Below the pieces are notes generated by a model. The model saw nothing but the letters and a program-made list of their open reading frames with translations. It ran no database searches and had not been told where the DNA came from. A stretch of DNA of 64,000 nt from an uncultured Dorea sp. (lineage in GTDB: Bacteria; Bacillota; Clostridia; Lachnospirales; Lachnospiraceae), in contig URTM01000015.1 in the NCBI GenBank assembly GCA_900550865.1, positions 1 through 64,000 of the forward strand. Direction: 5' to 3'. Position 1 is the first letter of the stretch. Each line of letters begins with the position of its first letter. A program made the translations under genes and the position numbers. Shown here piece after piece: positions 26,035 through 34,475 of the stretch.

Positions 26035-26730
26035 CTACTTTATATTCTTCTTATGCAGTTCCAGAATGGTGACATACGCTGCTTCCTGCTCTGCCGCCTT
26101 CTTGGTTCTTCCTGCTCCGACACCGTATTCGGTATCTCCGATATGTACCGCTACTTTGAACGTCTTATCATGATCCGGTCCTTCTTCTCCGATCAGATGA
26201 TACGAGATTACATCTTTGAAATTCGCCTGCACGATCTCCTGCAGGATAGTCTTGCTATCAAAAAAGAGTTTCTTGTTCTCTAAATCTTTCAAAATAAAAC
26301 GGTGTATGAACTCTTTTGCATTAGCAAAACCACCATCAAGATAAATTGCTCCGATCAGAGCTTCCATTGCATCTGAGGTAACGGACTCTCTCTTGCGTCC
26401 TCCGGTTGCATCCTCACCTTTTCCAAGTAAAAGATAGTTACCAAGATCCAGATCTCTGGCGCAGAATGCCAGTGCCGGTTCGCATACCATACTTGCTCTT
26501 GTCTTGGTAAGCTGTCCTTCCGGAAGTGTCGGATTATTATGGAATAAAAATTCACTGGATACCAGTTCCAGAACGGCATCTCCCAGGAATTCCAGACGCT
26601 CATTACACTCATATTTCGGCAAATGCTTTTCATTTGCATAAGAACTGTGGATCATTGCATTCTTAAATAAATCAAAGTTTTTAAACTGATAACCAATCTT
26701 ACTTTCTAATTCTTTAAGTTCTTTGTTCAT
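26035..26730 (-). CDS. rnc: Ribonuclease III
   Basis: A 231-residue double-strand RNA endonuclease that processes rRNA and structured mRNA. NERLEFLGDAVLELVSSEFLF is split across the catalytic signature (ERLEFLGDAVL); the second metal-binding helix is EALIGAIYLDGG; the C-terminal double-stranded RNA-binding domain is about 155-230 (GAGRTKKAAEQEAA). An in-frame ATG at 26784 is excluded because the intervening DNA is the acpP terminator; the ATG at 26730 has GGATGGAG just upstream. Confidence 0.95.
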   Translation of the reverse strand: MNKELKELESKIGYQFKNFDLFKNAMIHSSYANEKHLPKYECNERLEFLGDAVLELVSSEFLFHNNPTLPEGQLTKTRASMVCEPALAFCARDLDLGNYLLLGKGEDATGGRKRESVTSDAMEALIGAIYLDGGFANAKEFIHRFILKDLENKKLFFDSKTILQEIVQANFKDVISYHLIGEEGPDHDKTFKVAVHIGDTEYGVGAGRTKKAAEQEAAYVTILELHKKNIK

Positions 26731-26756
26731 TCTAAACTCCATCCTACAGATAGAAC

Positions 26757-26782
26757 GAAAAAAGCCCTCCAGGGCTTTTTTC
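26757..26782 (-). terminator. Terminator of acpP
   Basis: A perfect 12-bp stem, GAAAAAAGCCCT with AGGGCTTTTTTC, around a 2-nt centre, ending in six Ts on the minus strand. It lies between the acpP stop and the rnc start, so rnc-smc-ftsY depend on read-through or their own promoter. Confidence 0.85.
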
Positions 26783-26808
26783 ATTCTGTATATCCGCCTG
26801 TTTATTAA

Positions 26809-27048
26809 TTATTTGTTGCGTTCTTGAGCGTTCTTGATCTGCTCTACAGCATCTCCGACTGTGGAAATCTGCTCTGCGTCGTCATTGTCAATCTCAATGT
26901 CAAATGTTTCTTCTATTCCCATGATAATCTGGAAAATGTCAAGTGAATCTGCTCCAAGATCATCTACAAATGTTGAGTCTTCTGTAATATTATTCACTTC
27001 TACGTTTAATACATCAGCGATGATTTCTTTTAATTTTTCAAGTTCCAT
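26809..27048 (-). CDS. acpP: Acyl carrier protein
   Basis: A 79-residue acidic protein carrying growing fatty acyl chains on phosphopantetheine. The attachment serine is in DDLGADSLDIFQIIM; the usual motif is DSL(D/E). AAGGAG precedes the ATG at 27048; an upstream ATG at 27069 adds seven residues and is not favoured. It sits 34 bp after plsX, whose product supplies acyl-phosphate for phospholipid synthesis from acyl-ACP. Confidence 0.95.
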   Translation of the reverse strand: MELEKLKEIIADVLNVEVNNITEDSTFVDDLGADSLDIFQIIMGIEETFDIEIDNDDAEQISTVGDAVEQIKNAQERNK

Positions 27049-27082
27049 ATTAAATCTCCTTTTCTCCATAGATAGTAATATA

Positions 27083-28120
27083 TTATTCAGCGGATGTTGT
27101 CTCCGGTTGAATACTTTCTTTCTGAATGCTTTCTTTGATCTTCTCGTTGATCTTCTGCTTTTTGAATGTTACACACTGGATCAGTGTATTGCTGACTTCT
27201 TTTGCCTTTGAACTTCCATGTGTCTTTACAACCAGTCCGTTCAGCCCAAGTAACGGTGCTCCGCCGTATTCACTCGCATCAAATGACTTCAAAGTAGATT
27301 TCAAAGCCGGCTTGATCAGAAGCGCTCCAATCTTACTTCTGAGCGTAGACATCAGTCCTTCTTTCACCTTACTGATCAGTACTGCTCCGACACCTTCGTA
27401 CAATTTTAGAATAACATTTCCGGAAAATGCTTCTGTTACAATAACATCAGCCTGCCCATGTGGAATCTCTCTTGCTTCCACGCTTCCGATGAAGTTCAGT
27501 TCTTTTTCTTCTTTTAACAGCGGGAATGTCTCTTTTACCAGTGCATTCCCCTTCTCTTCTTCTGCACCGATATTCACGATTCCGACTTTCGGATTCTTTA
27601 CACCGACTACATGTTCCATATAGATAGCACCCATCTTTGCAAACTGTATCAGATGGGATGCTCTTGCATCTACATTCGCTCCACAGTCAACCAGAAGAGC
27701 GACTCCTTTTTCTGTTGGAATCAATGAGGCAAGCGGTGGTCTTTCCACTCCTTTGATTCTTCCAACGATCACCTGTCCTCCTACAAGGATTGCTCCGGAA
27801 CTTCCGGCTGATACGAATGCATCTGCCTTTCCTTCTTTTACCATCTTCATACCGACTACGATGGAAGAATCTTTCTTTCTTCGGATCGCATTCACCGGTG
27901 GTTCTGCTGTTTCTATTACCTCTGTTGTATTCACAACTTCTATTCTGCTTTTATCGTACGTATACTTCTGCAATTCGGCATTCACTAATTCTTCTTTACC
28001 GAGCAGATATACTTTAATATCTTTCTCGCGTCCAAGTGCATCAACAGCACCTTTGACCATCTCTCCCGGTGCATTATCCCCGCCCATGGCGTCCAATGCG
28101 ATCACCGTAATTTCTGACAT
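27083..28120 (-). CDS. plsX: Phosphate acyltransferase PlsX
   Basis: A 345-residue enzyme that makes acyl-phosphate from acyl-ACP, the first step of phospholipid synthesis with PlsY. It opens with ITVIALDAMGGDNAP, the family signature; ASLIPTEKGVALLVDCGANV and TEAFSGNVILKLYEG follow. AGGAGG lies before the ATG at 28120; the upstream frame to 28216 lacks a site. In many Firmicutes plsX follows rpmF and DUF177, which here lie 10 kb away. Confidence 0.95.
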   Translation of the reverse strand: MSEITVIALDAMGGDNAPGEMVKGAVDALGREKDIKVYLLGKEELVNAELQKYTYDKSRIEVVNTTEVIETAEPPVNAIRRKKDSSIVVGMKMVKEGKADAFVSAGSSGAILVGGQVIVGRIKGVERPPLASLIPTEKGVALLVDCGANVDARASHLIQFAKMGAIYMEHVVGVKNPKVGIVNIGAEEEKGNALVKETFPLLKEEKELNFIGSVEAREIPHGQADVIVTEAFSGNVILKLYEGVGAVLISKVKEGLMSTLRSKIGALLIKPALKSTLKSFDASEYGGAPLLGLNGLVVKTHGSSKAKEVSNTLIQCVTFKKQKINEKIKESIQKESIQPETTSAE

Positions 28121-28148
28121 ATTAATTCCTCCTAGCATTACTGAATTT

Positions 28149-28177
28149 ATTCTACTAAACATCCATGCAAAAATCAA
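28149..28177 (-). promoter_or_regulatory. Promoter of plsX
   Basis: Minus-strand TTGATT (28172-28177) and TAGAAT (28149-28154), 17-bp spacing. Confidence 0.5.
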
Positions 28178-28287
28178 TATTTTCCTGTTAAAAAAAGCCA
28201 ATCTACAGGCGAACACATTGCGATATAAAGCCGACAGCGAACACTCTCAGCGCTTTCCTAAAATTTTTAAAAATATTTTACAAAAGT

Positions 28288-28316
28288 TTGATAATGTATA
28301 GTCTGGTTGGTATAAT
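28288..28316 (+). promoter_or_regulatory. Promoter of the M20 amidohydrolase gene
   Basis: TTGATA (28288-28293) and TATAAT (28311-28316), 17-bp spacing. The leader of about 90 nt is AT-rich with no clear fold. Confidence 0.65.
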
Positions 28317-28408
28317 ACCTTTTATATTTCTTTCCATTTACAATTTTCAATATTTTTGAATTTTTAATAAAACAAAAAGAGATTAAATTTATAAGGAGGA
28401 TTCAAAAA

Positions 28409-29578
28409 ATGGATTATTACAAAAGAGCACTTGAACTTAATGATGAAACCATCAAAAACAGACGTTATTTCCATACAAATGCAGAAACGGGACTTCACAT
28501 GCCAAAGGCCTGTGCTTACGTGATGAACAAATTAAAAGAATATGGACTCACCCCGTCCAGGTGTGGCGAAGGCGTGACTGCCACTGTCGGAAACGGCGGA
28601 AAAGTCTTATTATTACGCGCTGACATGGATGCACTCCCAATGCCAGAAGAAAGCGGACTCCCATTCGCATGCCCGACCGGAAAAGAAGCACATGCCTGCG
28701 GCCATGATTTTCACGCAGCGATGTTATTAACTGCAGCGAAAATGTTAAAAGAAAATGAATCCGAATTAAAAGGCACGGTCAAATTCATGTTCCAGCCTGC
28801 GGAAGAAACATTCGAAGGCAGTAAAAATATGATCGAGCACGGCATTCTGGAAAATCCCAAAGTTGATGCTGCTCTGGCTTACCATGTATCTCCGGGACAT
28901 ATGCCGGTTGGAATCTACATGTATAACAGCACCGGAACCATGATGTATTCGGTTGATGGTTTTCATATCGAAATCAAAGGAAAAGGTTCGCACGGCGCTT
29001 ATCCTCAGAATTCCATTGACCCGATTAATATTGCAGCACATGTCTATCTGGCACTACAGTCCATCATTGCCCGTGAAGTTGATCCTTCCAAAGCCTGCCT
29101 TATGACAGTCGGAAAATTCCAGGCTGGAACCGCAGCCAATATCATCCCGGATACGGCTGTTCTGGAAGGAACGATACGGACCAACGACAAAGCCTCCAGA
29201 GAACTCCTGGTACGTCGGATGAAAGAAACCGCCATCCGTATTGCCGAAACTTTCGGCGGAACTGCGGAAATCACTATGATTTCCGCAGTACCTCCACTGA
29301 TCTGCAATCCGGAACTCACAGAACAGATCGCCAGCTTTATGAAAGAACTCACTATCCCTGGAATGACACCATATCCGGGTGTATCTGCCAGTGCTTCTGA
29401 AGATTTTGCAAATATTGCTGAACGCGTACCATCGACATTCATGTATCTGTCTGCGGGATATATGGATGAACGTGGGAAATATTCTGCGCATAATCCGAAA
29501 GTACAGTTTAATGAAGCAGTGTGCCCGATCGGGGCGGCCTGTATGGCTTATTGTGCAGAGAGGTATTTGGCTATTTAA
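28409..29578 (+). CDS. M20-family amidohydrolase (hippurate hydrolase-like)
   Basis: A 389-residue metal-dependent hydrolase of the N-acyl-amino-acid amidohydrolase group. Metal ligands: RADMDALPM, EAHACGHDFHAAM near residue 98, FQPAEETFEGS near residue 130, the lid-domain AALAYHVSPGHMP near residue 155, and the C-terminal SAHNPKVQFNE. The dimerisation lid runs about 180-290. AAGGAGG precedes the ATG. It stands alone between its promoter and the long palindrome downstream. Likely substrates are N-acyl amino acids or short dipeptide-like amides; the exact one is not visible. Confidence 0.88.
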   Translation: MDYYKRALELNDETIKNRRYFHTNAETGLHMPKACAYVMNKLKEYGLTPSRCGEGVTATVGNGGKVLLLRADMDALPMPEESGLPFACPTGKEAHACGHDFHAAMLLTAAKMLKENESELKGTVKFMFQPAEETFEGSKNMIEHGILENPKVDAALAYHVSPGHMPVGIYMYNSTGTMMYSVDGFHIEIKGKGSHGAYPQNSIDPINIAAHVYLALQSIIAREVDPSKACLMTVGKFQAGTAANIIPDTAVLEGTIRTNDKASRELLVRRMKETAIRIAETFGGTAEITMISAVPPLICNPELTEQIASFMKELTIPGMTPYPGVSASASEDFANIAERVPSTFMYLSAGYMDERGKYSAHNPKVQFNEAVCPIGAACMAYCAERYLAI

Positions 29579-29601
29579 TTATTATGGCATGCAAAAACTC
29601 A

Positions 29602-29813
29602 GGAATAAAACTACAAGGTCCCATCCTGTGCATACGGACTCATGGTTGGTAATTCTTAAGTAAAAAAGTTGACCGTTTGCTCACAAAAAATTCACTGTCT
29701 GAGATGAAGGTCGAGTTTGAATTTTTTGTGAGCTCGTTTTTAGGTCAACTTTTTTGCTTTAGAATTTCCCTATGTTGGAGTCAGCACAGGATGGGACCTT
29801 GTAGTTTTATTCC
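29602..29813. repeat. 212-bp imperfect palindrome (MITE-like or giant hairpin)
   Basis: The outer 30 bp at 29602-29631 are repeated exactly as a reverse complement at 29784-29813. Further in, TAAAAAAGTTGACC-type arms (29660-29674 with 29732-29746) and GCTCACAAAAAATTC (29679-29693 with GAATTTTTTGTGAGC at 29719-29733) also mirror each other. The centre is about 25 nt. It fills the gap between two convergent genes. No transposase frame fits inside, and no target-site duplication is evident. It could be a small non-autonomous element or a two-way terminator. Confidence 0.85.
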
Positions 29814-29853
29814 GATCGGTGACAGCCACCATAATGAATTAAATAGAACCCCA

Positions 29854-31230
29854 TTACATCGTAATCCACCCAAACGCATTCGCCACCGAACTTGCCAGAA
29901 TAATAATCGCAAAGATCGGACACAAATACTTAATCATTACAATAAAGATTTTCTTTCTACGGAATTTACTTTCTCCATGGCGGATTTCCTCTTCCATGCG
30001 GTCGATACCTACGACCTTTGTTACGAATAAGCTTGTCATGAGCGCAGCGATCGGCATCATTACAGAATTGGTCAGGAAATCAAAGAAATCCAGGAACTGC
30101 ATTCCGATGATCTTCACAAATGCTAACGGACCATATCCCAGACAGGAAAGTGTTCCAAGAATGATCATAATCAATCCGATGATTACCGTTGCTTTTTTAC
30201 GTCCCCAGCCAATCTCATCTTCCACCGTAGATACGGCACTTTCCGTCAGTGCGATGGAGCTTGTGATCGCTGCAAATAATACCAGCAGGAAAAATATAAT
30301 TCCAACTGCAGTTCCGAATCCCATGTTTGCAAAGACTTTCGGAATTGTGATGAACATTAAGGATGGTCCGGCCTGAAGTGTATCCGGATCTCCACCCGAG
30401 AATGCAAATACTGCCGGAATGATCATCAATCCTGCCATGATTGCAATTGCAGTATCAAATACTTCTACATTTCTTGTAGAATCTTCAATCGAAGTATCTT
30501 TCTTCATATAAGATCCAAATGTAATCAGAATACCCATAGCAATCGACAGAGAATAGAACATCTGTCCCATAGCCGTTACCACTGTCATCCATGAAAAGTT
30601 CTTTGGATTTGGCACAAGGAAATATTTTACACCTGCCATTGCACCCGGTCTTGTTACCGAATAGATTGCGATAATTACAGACAAGATAACTAAGATCGGC
30701 ATCATAAACTTAGATACTCGTTCAATTCCGTTACGAACTCCTGCATAAATGATGATCAATGTAATCATGCAGAAAATTACAAAGCAGATTTCTGTCGACG
30801 CTCCATTTGATATAAATTCTGAAAAATAGCCGTCTGTCGCAAGTTTCGTACTATTCCCCTTAAGGTATTCGATCAGGTATTTGATTACCCAGCCGCCGAT
30901 AACTGAATAATATGGTACGATCAGCACCGGAATAACCGCATTGATCCAGCCGCCGAACGACAGCCAGCCGGCTTTCTTTCCAAACGACTTGAATGCTCCG
31001 ACCGGACTTTTCCGTGTCATACGTCCAAGTGCCGACTCTGCGACAATCATCGTATAACCAAATGTCAGTGCAAGCAGAATATAGATCAGGAGGAATATTC
31101 CTCCGCCATATTTTGCTGCCAGATATGGGAATCTCCAGATATTTCCCAGACCCACGGATGCGCCTGCCGCTGACAGAACGAATCCTATTTTCCCTGAAAA
31201 GGAACTTCTGTTACTTTTTTCTTTTTCCAT
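29854..31230 (-). CDS. Neurotransmitter:sodium symporter (NSS) family transporter
   Basis: A 458-residue LeuT-fold transporter. GFVLSAAGASVGLGNIWRFP is the start of helix 1 with the sodium site and unwound segment; GGGIFLLIYILLALTFGYTM gives helix 2. I count 11 to 12 hydrophobic segments. The family takes up amino acids with sodium; bacterial members often carry tryptophan, leucine or tyrosine. A second, C-terminal block (TESAVSTVEDEIGW) is the usual helix 8-9 region. It is convergent with the M20 hydrolase gene; substrate is not readable. Confidence 0.92.
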   Translation of the reverse strand: MEKEKSNRSSFSGKIGFVLSAAGASVGLGNIWRFPYLAAKYGGGIFLLIYILLALTFGYTMIVAESALGRMTRKSPVGAFKSFGKKAGWLSFGGWINAVIPVLIVPYYSVIGGWVIKYLIEYLKGNSTKLATDGYFSEFISNGASTEICFVIFCMITLIIIYAGVRNGIERVSKFMMPILVILSVIIAIYSVTRPGAMAGVKYFLVPNPKNFSWMTVVTAMGQMFYSLSIAMGILITFGSYMKKDTSIEDSTRNVEVFDTAIAIMAGLMIIPAVFAFSGGDPDTLQAGPSLMFITIPKVFANMGFGTAVGIIFFLLVLFAAITSSIALTESAVSTVEDEIGWGRKKATVIIGLIMIILGTLSCLGYGPLAFVKIIGMQFLDFFDFLTNSVMMPIAALMTSLFVTKVVGIDRMEEEIRHGESKFRRKKIFIVMIKYLCPIFAIIILASSVANAFGWITM

Positions 31231-31368
31231 CTCTCTTTTAGTTCTGATTTTCCCGATTGCAATAATTCAGAACTTTCCCTCTTTCTTATAAGATTATATG
31301 ATCAGGCATTTATTTTTCTTATATGCCAGCTGATTTATTTTATCACATTTATGTGGTGAAGTCACTAA

Positions 31369-31626
31369 TTATTCTCTAGGATTTCCCTGTGTTCGGAAAA
31401 AATTGCGGGCGGCAGGTTCTGTAAATGACTGTTTGTGTGTGTATTCCTGTATTCTTTTGCTGTTATTCCATAACATTTTCATTAATAAATTTGCACCTAA
31501 AAGATTACTTGGAACCTTGCTCGGGGTATGATGTGGAGTAATCTTATGGGCATTATCAGGAAGCTTTGAAAAACTTTCTTCAGAAGATGAGGTAGAATAG
31601 AATAAAGCAAATAGCATAAGAGACAC
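31369..31626 (-). CDS. Hypothetical 85-residue frame, doubtful
   Basis: The translation is hydrophilic after the first ten residues, rich in Ser, Asn, Lys and Pro (KITPHHTPSKVPSNLL; RIQEYTHKQSFTEPAARNFF), and ends NPRE. It has no convincing ribosome site and no family I recognise. It could be the tail of a decayed gene, since it lies in a 430-bp gap between the NSS transporter promoter region and a nitroreductase. Confidence 0.2.
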   Translation of the reverse strand: MSLMLFALFYSTSSSEESFSKLPDNAHKITPHHTPSKVPSNLLGANLLMKMLWNNSKRIQEYTHKQSFTEPAARNFFRTQGNPRE

Positions 31627-31648
31627 CCTTAGATGAGTGCCTCTTATG
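31615..31648 (-). terminator. Hairpin after the nitroreductase gene
   Basis: CATAAGAG pairs with CTCTTATG and, past one mismatch, CAC with GTG. It lies 12 bp after the stop codon; the T tract is poor. Confidence 0.45.
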
Positions 31649-31659
31649 CCTATCTGTTT

Positions 31660-32157
31660 CTATTCAATAAAATGTATCCTGTTCTCATCAAACCGATCCT
31701 GTTGTGGTCTTTCCTCTGCCGGATATCCTAATGCAAACAACGAGAATACTTTTACATTATCCGGAAGATTCAATAGTTTGTGCACATGATCCATGCGTTC
31801 TTTTATCGGTGCAATCCCAATCCATACACCGCCAAGCCCCAGTTCATCTGTTTCAAGCCAGATATTCTCCTGTGCGATGGAGAGATCAATCTGTGCATAA
31901 TCAGGTGATATCAGTCCCTCTTTCCGATATACTGGTACGATGATAACTGGTGCACCGGCTGCACACTTTGAATATGGTGTTGACTCTGAAAGCTGCTCTA
32001 TCTTTTCTTTATCCGTTACTACATAAAATTCCCATGGCTGTTGATTACATGCACTGGGTGCCTGCATGCCGGCTTTTAATATCTGGATGATTTTGTCTTT
32101 TTCTACCGGTCTGTCCTCATACTTTCTTACACTGATTCTGTGAAAAATACTGTTCAT
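31660..32157 (-). CDS. Nitroreductase family protein
   Basis: A 165-residue FMN-dependent oxidoreductase. The N-terminal RISVRKYEDRPVEKDKI is the FMN phosphate-binding segment; MQAPSACNQQPWEFYVV is the signature near residue 35; GLGGVWIGIAPIKER and FSLFALGYPAEE complete the fold. This is the short form of the family, lacking the extra dimer helix. Electron acceptor unknown; typical activities are reduction of nitro groups, quinones or flavins. Confidence 0.9.
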   Translation of the reverse strand: MNSIFHRISVRKYEDRPVEKDKIIQILKAGMQAPSACNQQPWEFYVVTDKEKIEQLSESTPYSKCAAGAPVIIVPVYRKEGLISPDYAQIDLSIAQENIWLETDELGLGGVWIGIAPIKERMDHVHKLLNLPDNVKVFSLFALGYPAEERPQQDRFDENRIHFIE

Positions 32158-32225
32158 GATTTTCTTCTTTCCTTTCTTATCATTATTTTATATGGTTCGA
32201 CCTGATGCTTATTCATCTTCTACTT

Positions 32226-33851
32226 CTACCAGGTTGTCTTATGCTCATCTGTAACTTCCAATGTATCCGGATTCACCAGATAAAAATCAATAATCTCTGT
32301 CTCATATTCCCCGTTTACATACTGTTTTTCCATTACAAATTCATCACAGTTCGTATTATTCGCATCCATTTTCTCTTTATTATAATACAGGTTATATTTT
32401 ACCACTATAGAATTTCCATCTTTTGTTTCGGTTCCACTGCCGACAATTGCATATGTCTCGCCTTTTGCATTGTTTGCATAGCTCAGTTCCATTTGTTGTA
32501 AAGAATTTGTACTATTAAGATAATTATAAATTGCCTGCATTTCTGCCTTCTCTTTCAAATAATCCGAATCTGATTCCTGAATCTGATTCAGATTATTTTC
32601 TGTCATACTGTTCTGTCCGGAATCACTCTGTGTTATTCCATCCGATGTCTTGCTGTTTTGCTTTTCCTTAGCTCTGCTTTTTGAATCGGATTCATTTTGC
32701 TTTTTTAGATTTTTCAATGTTTTAACCTGATCATCGCTCAACACATTCACTTTTTTCATTATAAATGGATTATTGGTCCAGTATGCCACTGTATAACTGT
32801 TATATCCCAGATTATCCCAATACACATCCAGATATGTATATCCGTTTTTCTTCTCCGTTACGACTTCTTTTGTATCCAGCTTCAGACATAGGCTAAAAAA
32901 ATGTATACCTAATAGATTCATCCCCATAACCGTCATTATTACACACATACCAAATCGTATAGCCTTCCGGCCCTTTGCAGCCATCGTGTCATCTATATAC
33001 TGATGACGATATATCCACGCAGCGACACAGATAAGAAAAATTGTAAGTCCGGCATCAACTACTACCGCTGAACCAAAAGAAAAAATTCTTCTAAGATCAT
33101 ACCCAGCCTCATGATTTAGTTCATTGCATAAGCCTAAAAAGATAAAACTATATGTCAGGAACAGTGTAAGCCCGCATATCCATACAGGATTTCTTTTTTT
33201 CACCGGAATAACTATTTTGTCTATCATTTCTGTCATTTTTTCTATATCATTGTCCAAAATCCAGTTCATTAACGTATCTGCATCCGGATAATCCACTGTC
33301 GTATCTTTTATTCCTGTATAACGCACAAAAGCATCTTTTAATTCCTCTTCGTTCTGTTCATAACAGGCAATGATCACTTTCAGAAAATAGATTTTCTTTA
33401 AATCATTGATCTTATGTTTTTCACTATACATCAGATCAAGTTCTTGTTTTGCCCGGACATATTTCTTCCTCTTTATATCAATGACTGCGTTGGAAAATAA
33501 TACCATATTAGCAGTTAGTTTATTTTTCCAGTATCTGTGATGATGATACAGGTATAAATTATAGTCATAACGTGTTTCTAACGACTTTTTCTTTAATCTG
33601 TTTTTTGTGTATACAGATGCCGTGATTCGTAATCCGAATGCAAAAATAATGTCAGCTATTACCAAATAAAAATAACCGTTTATTTTCAAAAAATCAAACT
33701 TGATATTTAAACAAGCTGCCACACATATAAAAATTATCGCCAGTGCATTAATACTCCAGTATGCGGCAATATATCTTCTTGCTGTTTTTCTTCCCTGAAT
33801 ATCCCACGTATATCCTGTTTTCTTGAATTCCTTTATGTTATACAAATTCAT
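32226..33851 (-). CDS. Five-helix membrane protein with long exported C-terminus, unknown
   Basis: A protein of about 541 residues that I do not recognise. Two hydrophobic helices lie near residues 30-75, a helical soluble segment of about 130 residues with TPR-like composition follows (RAKQELDLMYSEKHKINDL), then three helices between about 230 and 335. The rest is hydrophilic with a Ser/Asn/Gln-rich stretch (about 400-435) and a beta-rich end. The ATG at 33851 has GGAG 9 nt upstream; a GTG at 33866 overlaps that site. It is 17 bp downstream of a DUF6483 gene, with which it probably forms a unit. Confidence 0.7.
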   Translation of the reverse strand: MNLYNIKEFKKTGYTWDIQGRKTARRYIAAYWSINALAIIFICVAACLNIKFDFLKINGYFYLVIADIIFAFGLRITASVYTKNRLKKKSLETRYDYNLYLYHHHRYWKNKLTANMVLFSNAVIDIKRKKYVRAKQELDLMYSEKHKINDLKKIYFLKVIIACYEQNEEELKDAFVRYTGIKDTTVDYPDADTLMNWILDNDIEKMTEMIDKIVIPVKKRNPVWICGLTLFLTYSFIFLGLCNELNHEAGYDLRRIFSFGSAVVVDAGLTIFLICVAAWIYRHQYIDDTMAAKGRKAIRFGMCVIMTVMGMNLLGIHFFSLCLKLDTKEVVTEKKNGYTYLDVYWDNLGYNSYTVAYWTNNPFIMKKVNVLSDDQVKTLKNLKKQNESDSKSRAKEKQNSKTSDGITQSDSGQNSMTENNLNQIQESDSDYLKEKAEMQAIYNYLNSTNSLQQMELSYANNAKGETYAIVGSGTETKDGNSIVVKYNLYYNKEKMDANNTNCDEFVMEKQYVNGEYETEIIDFYLVNPDTLEVTDEHKTTW

Positions 33852-33868
33852 GTATTCAATCTCCACAT

Positions 33869-34249
33869 CTAAAAATATAACATGTTAACAATATTTGCGA
33901 TCTCATATTGTTTTGCAATAAACATCAGACCCTCTTTTATCTTTTCTTTATCAAAATCATTTGCTGCAAGAAATTCATCTGATTGTTTGTTCAGATAAGA
34001 ATAAAATAAAAGTGCCTGTTCTAATGCACGTTCTTTATTATTCACTATCTGCTCCTGTATCTTTTCTTCTAATTCTATAATCTTCTCTACGTACACCTGT
34101 TCATTCAATATAAGCAATTTTTTATCTTCGCTTTTTAATTCGTTCGCAATAATATCCATAGGCTCTTCCACGTCTCTGCCCAAAATGAGCTTGGCAATTG
34201 TCCGGATCACATCTCTGTTCATCCGCATGATATAATCTTGTTCGTACAT
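33869..34249 (-). CDS. DUF6483-like small helical protein
   Basis: A 126-residue all-helical protein starting MYEQDYIMRMNRD, followed by VIRTIAKLILGRD, a pattern common in Lachnospiraceae proteins of the DUF6483 type. The centre is a predicted coiled coil (VYVEKIIELEEKIQEQI). AGGAGG precedes the ATG at 34249. No function is known. It shares a transcript with the membrane protein downstream. Confidence 0.65.
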   Translation of the reverse strand: MYEQDYIMRMNRDVIRTIAKLILGRDVEEPMDIIANELKSEDKKLLILNEQVYVEKIIELEEKIQEQIVNNKERALEQALLFYSYLNKQSDEFLAANDFDKEKIKEGLMFIAKQYEIANIVNMLYF

Positions 34250-34418
34250 GTCACGCGCCTCCTTTTTTACAGGATACCACATGAATTTGACAATACTATG
34301 AACATTTTACACATTTGCCATATCTCAAAACAGCCATTTATCAAAATATCCGTAACAAACTGTCAATGACAATGCCTGTAGATATCTTTTGCGAATGCAT
34401 GACAGATTCTGTGTATAC

Positions 34419-34452
34419 AAAAAGATCCCCGTCAACTGACGAGGATCTTTTT
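34419..34452 (-). terminator. Terminator after the proline iminopeptidase gene
   Basis: AAAAAGATCC (34419-34428) pairs with GGATCTTTTT (34443-34452), with an inner CGTCA/TGACG pair; T tract on the minus strand. Confidence 0.85.
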
Positions 34453-34475
34453 AAAGTACTTTCGTACTCTATCTC

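Noticed and set aside
26731..26784. Longer RNase III starting at 26784
   Set aside because: This stretch is the perfect hairpin terminator of acpP, and the later ATG has a good ribosome site.
28121..28200. FapR operator before plsX
   Set aside because: No inverted repeat of the FapR type (TTAGTACCTGGTACTAA-like) is seen; only an ordinary promoter.
29677..30030. Plus-strand 117-residue frame across the palindrome
   Set aside because: It reads through inverted repeat DNA and into the antisense of the NSS gene, without a ribosome site.
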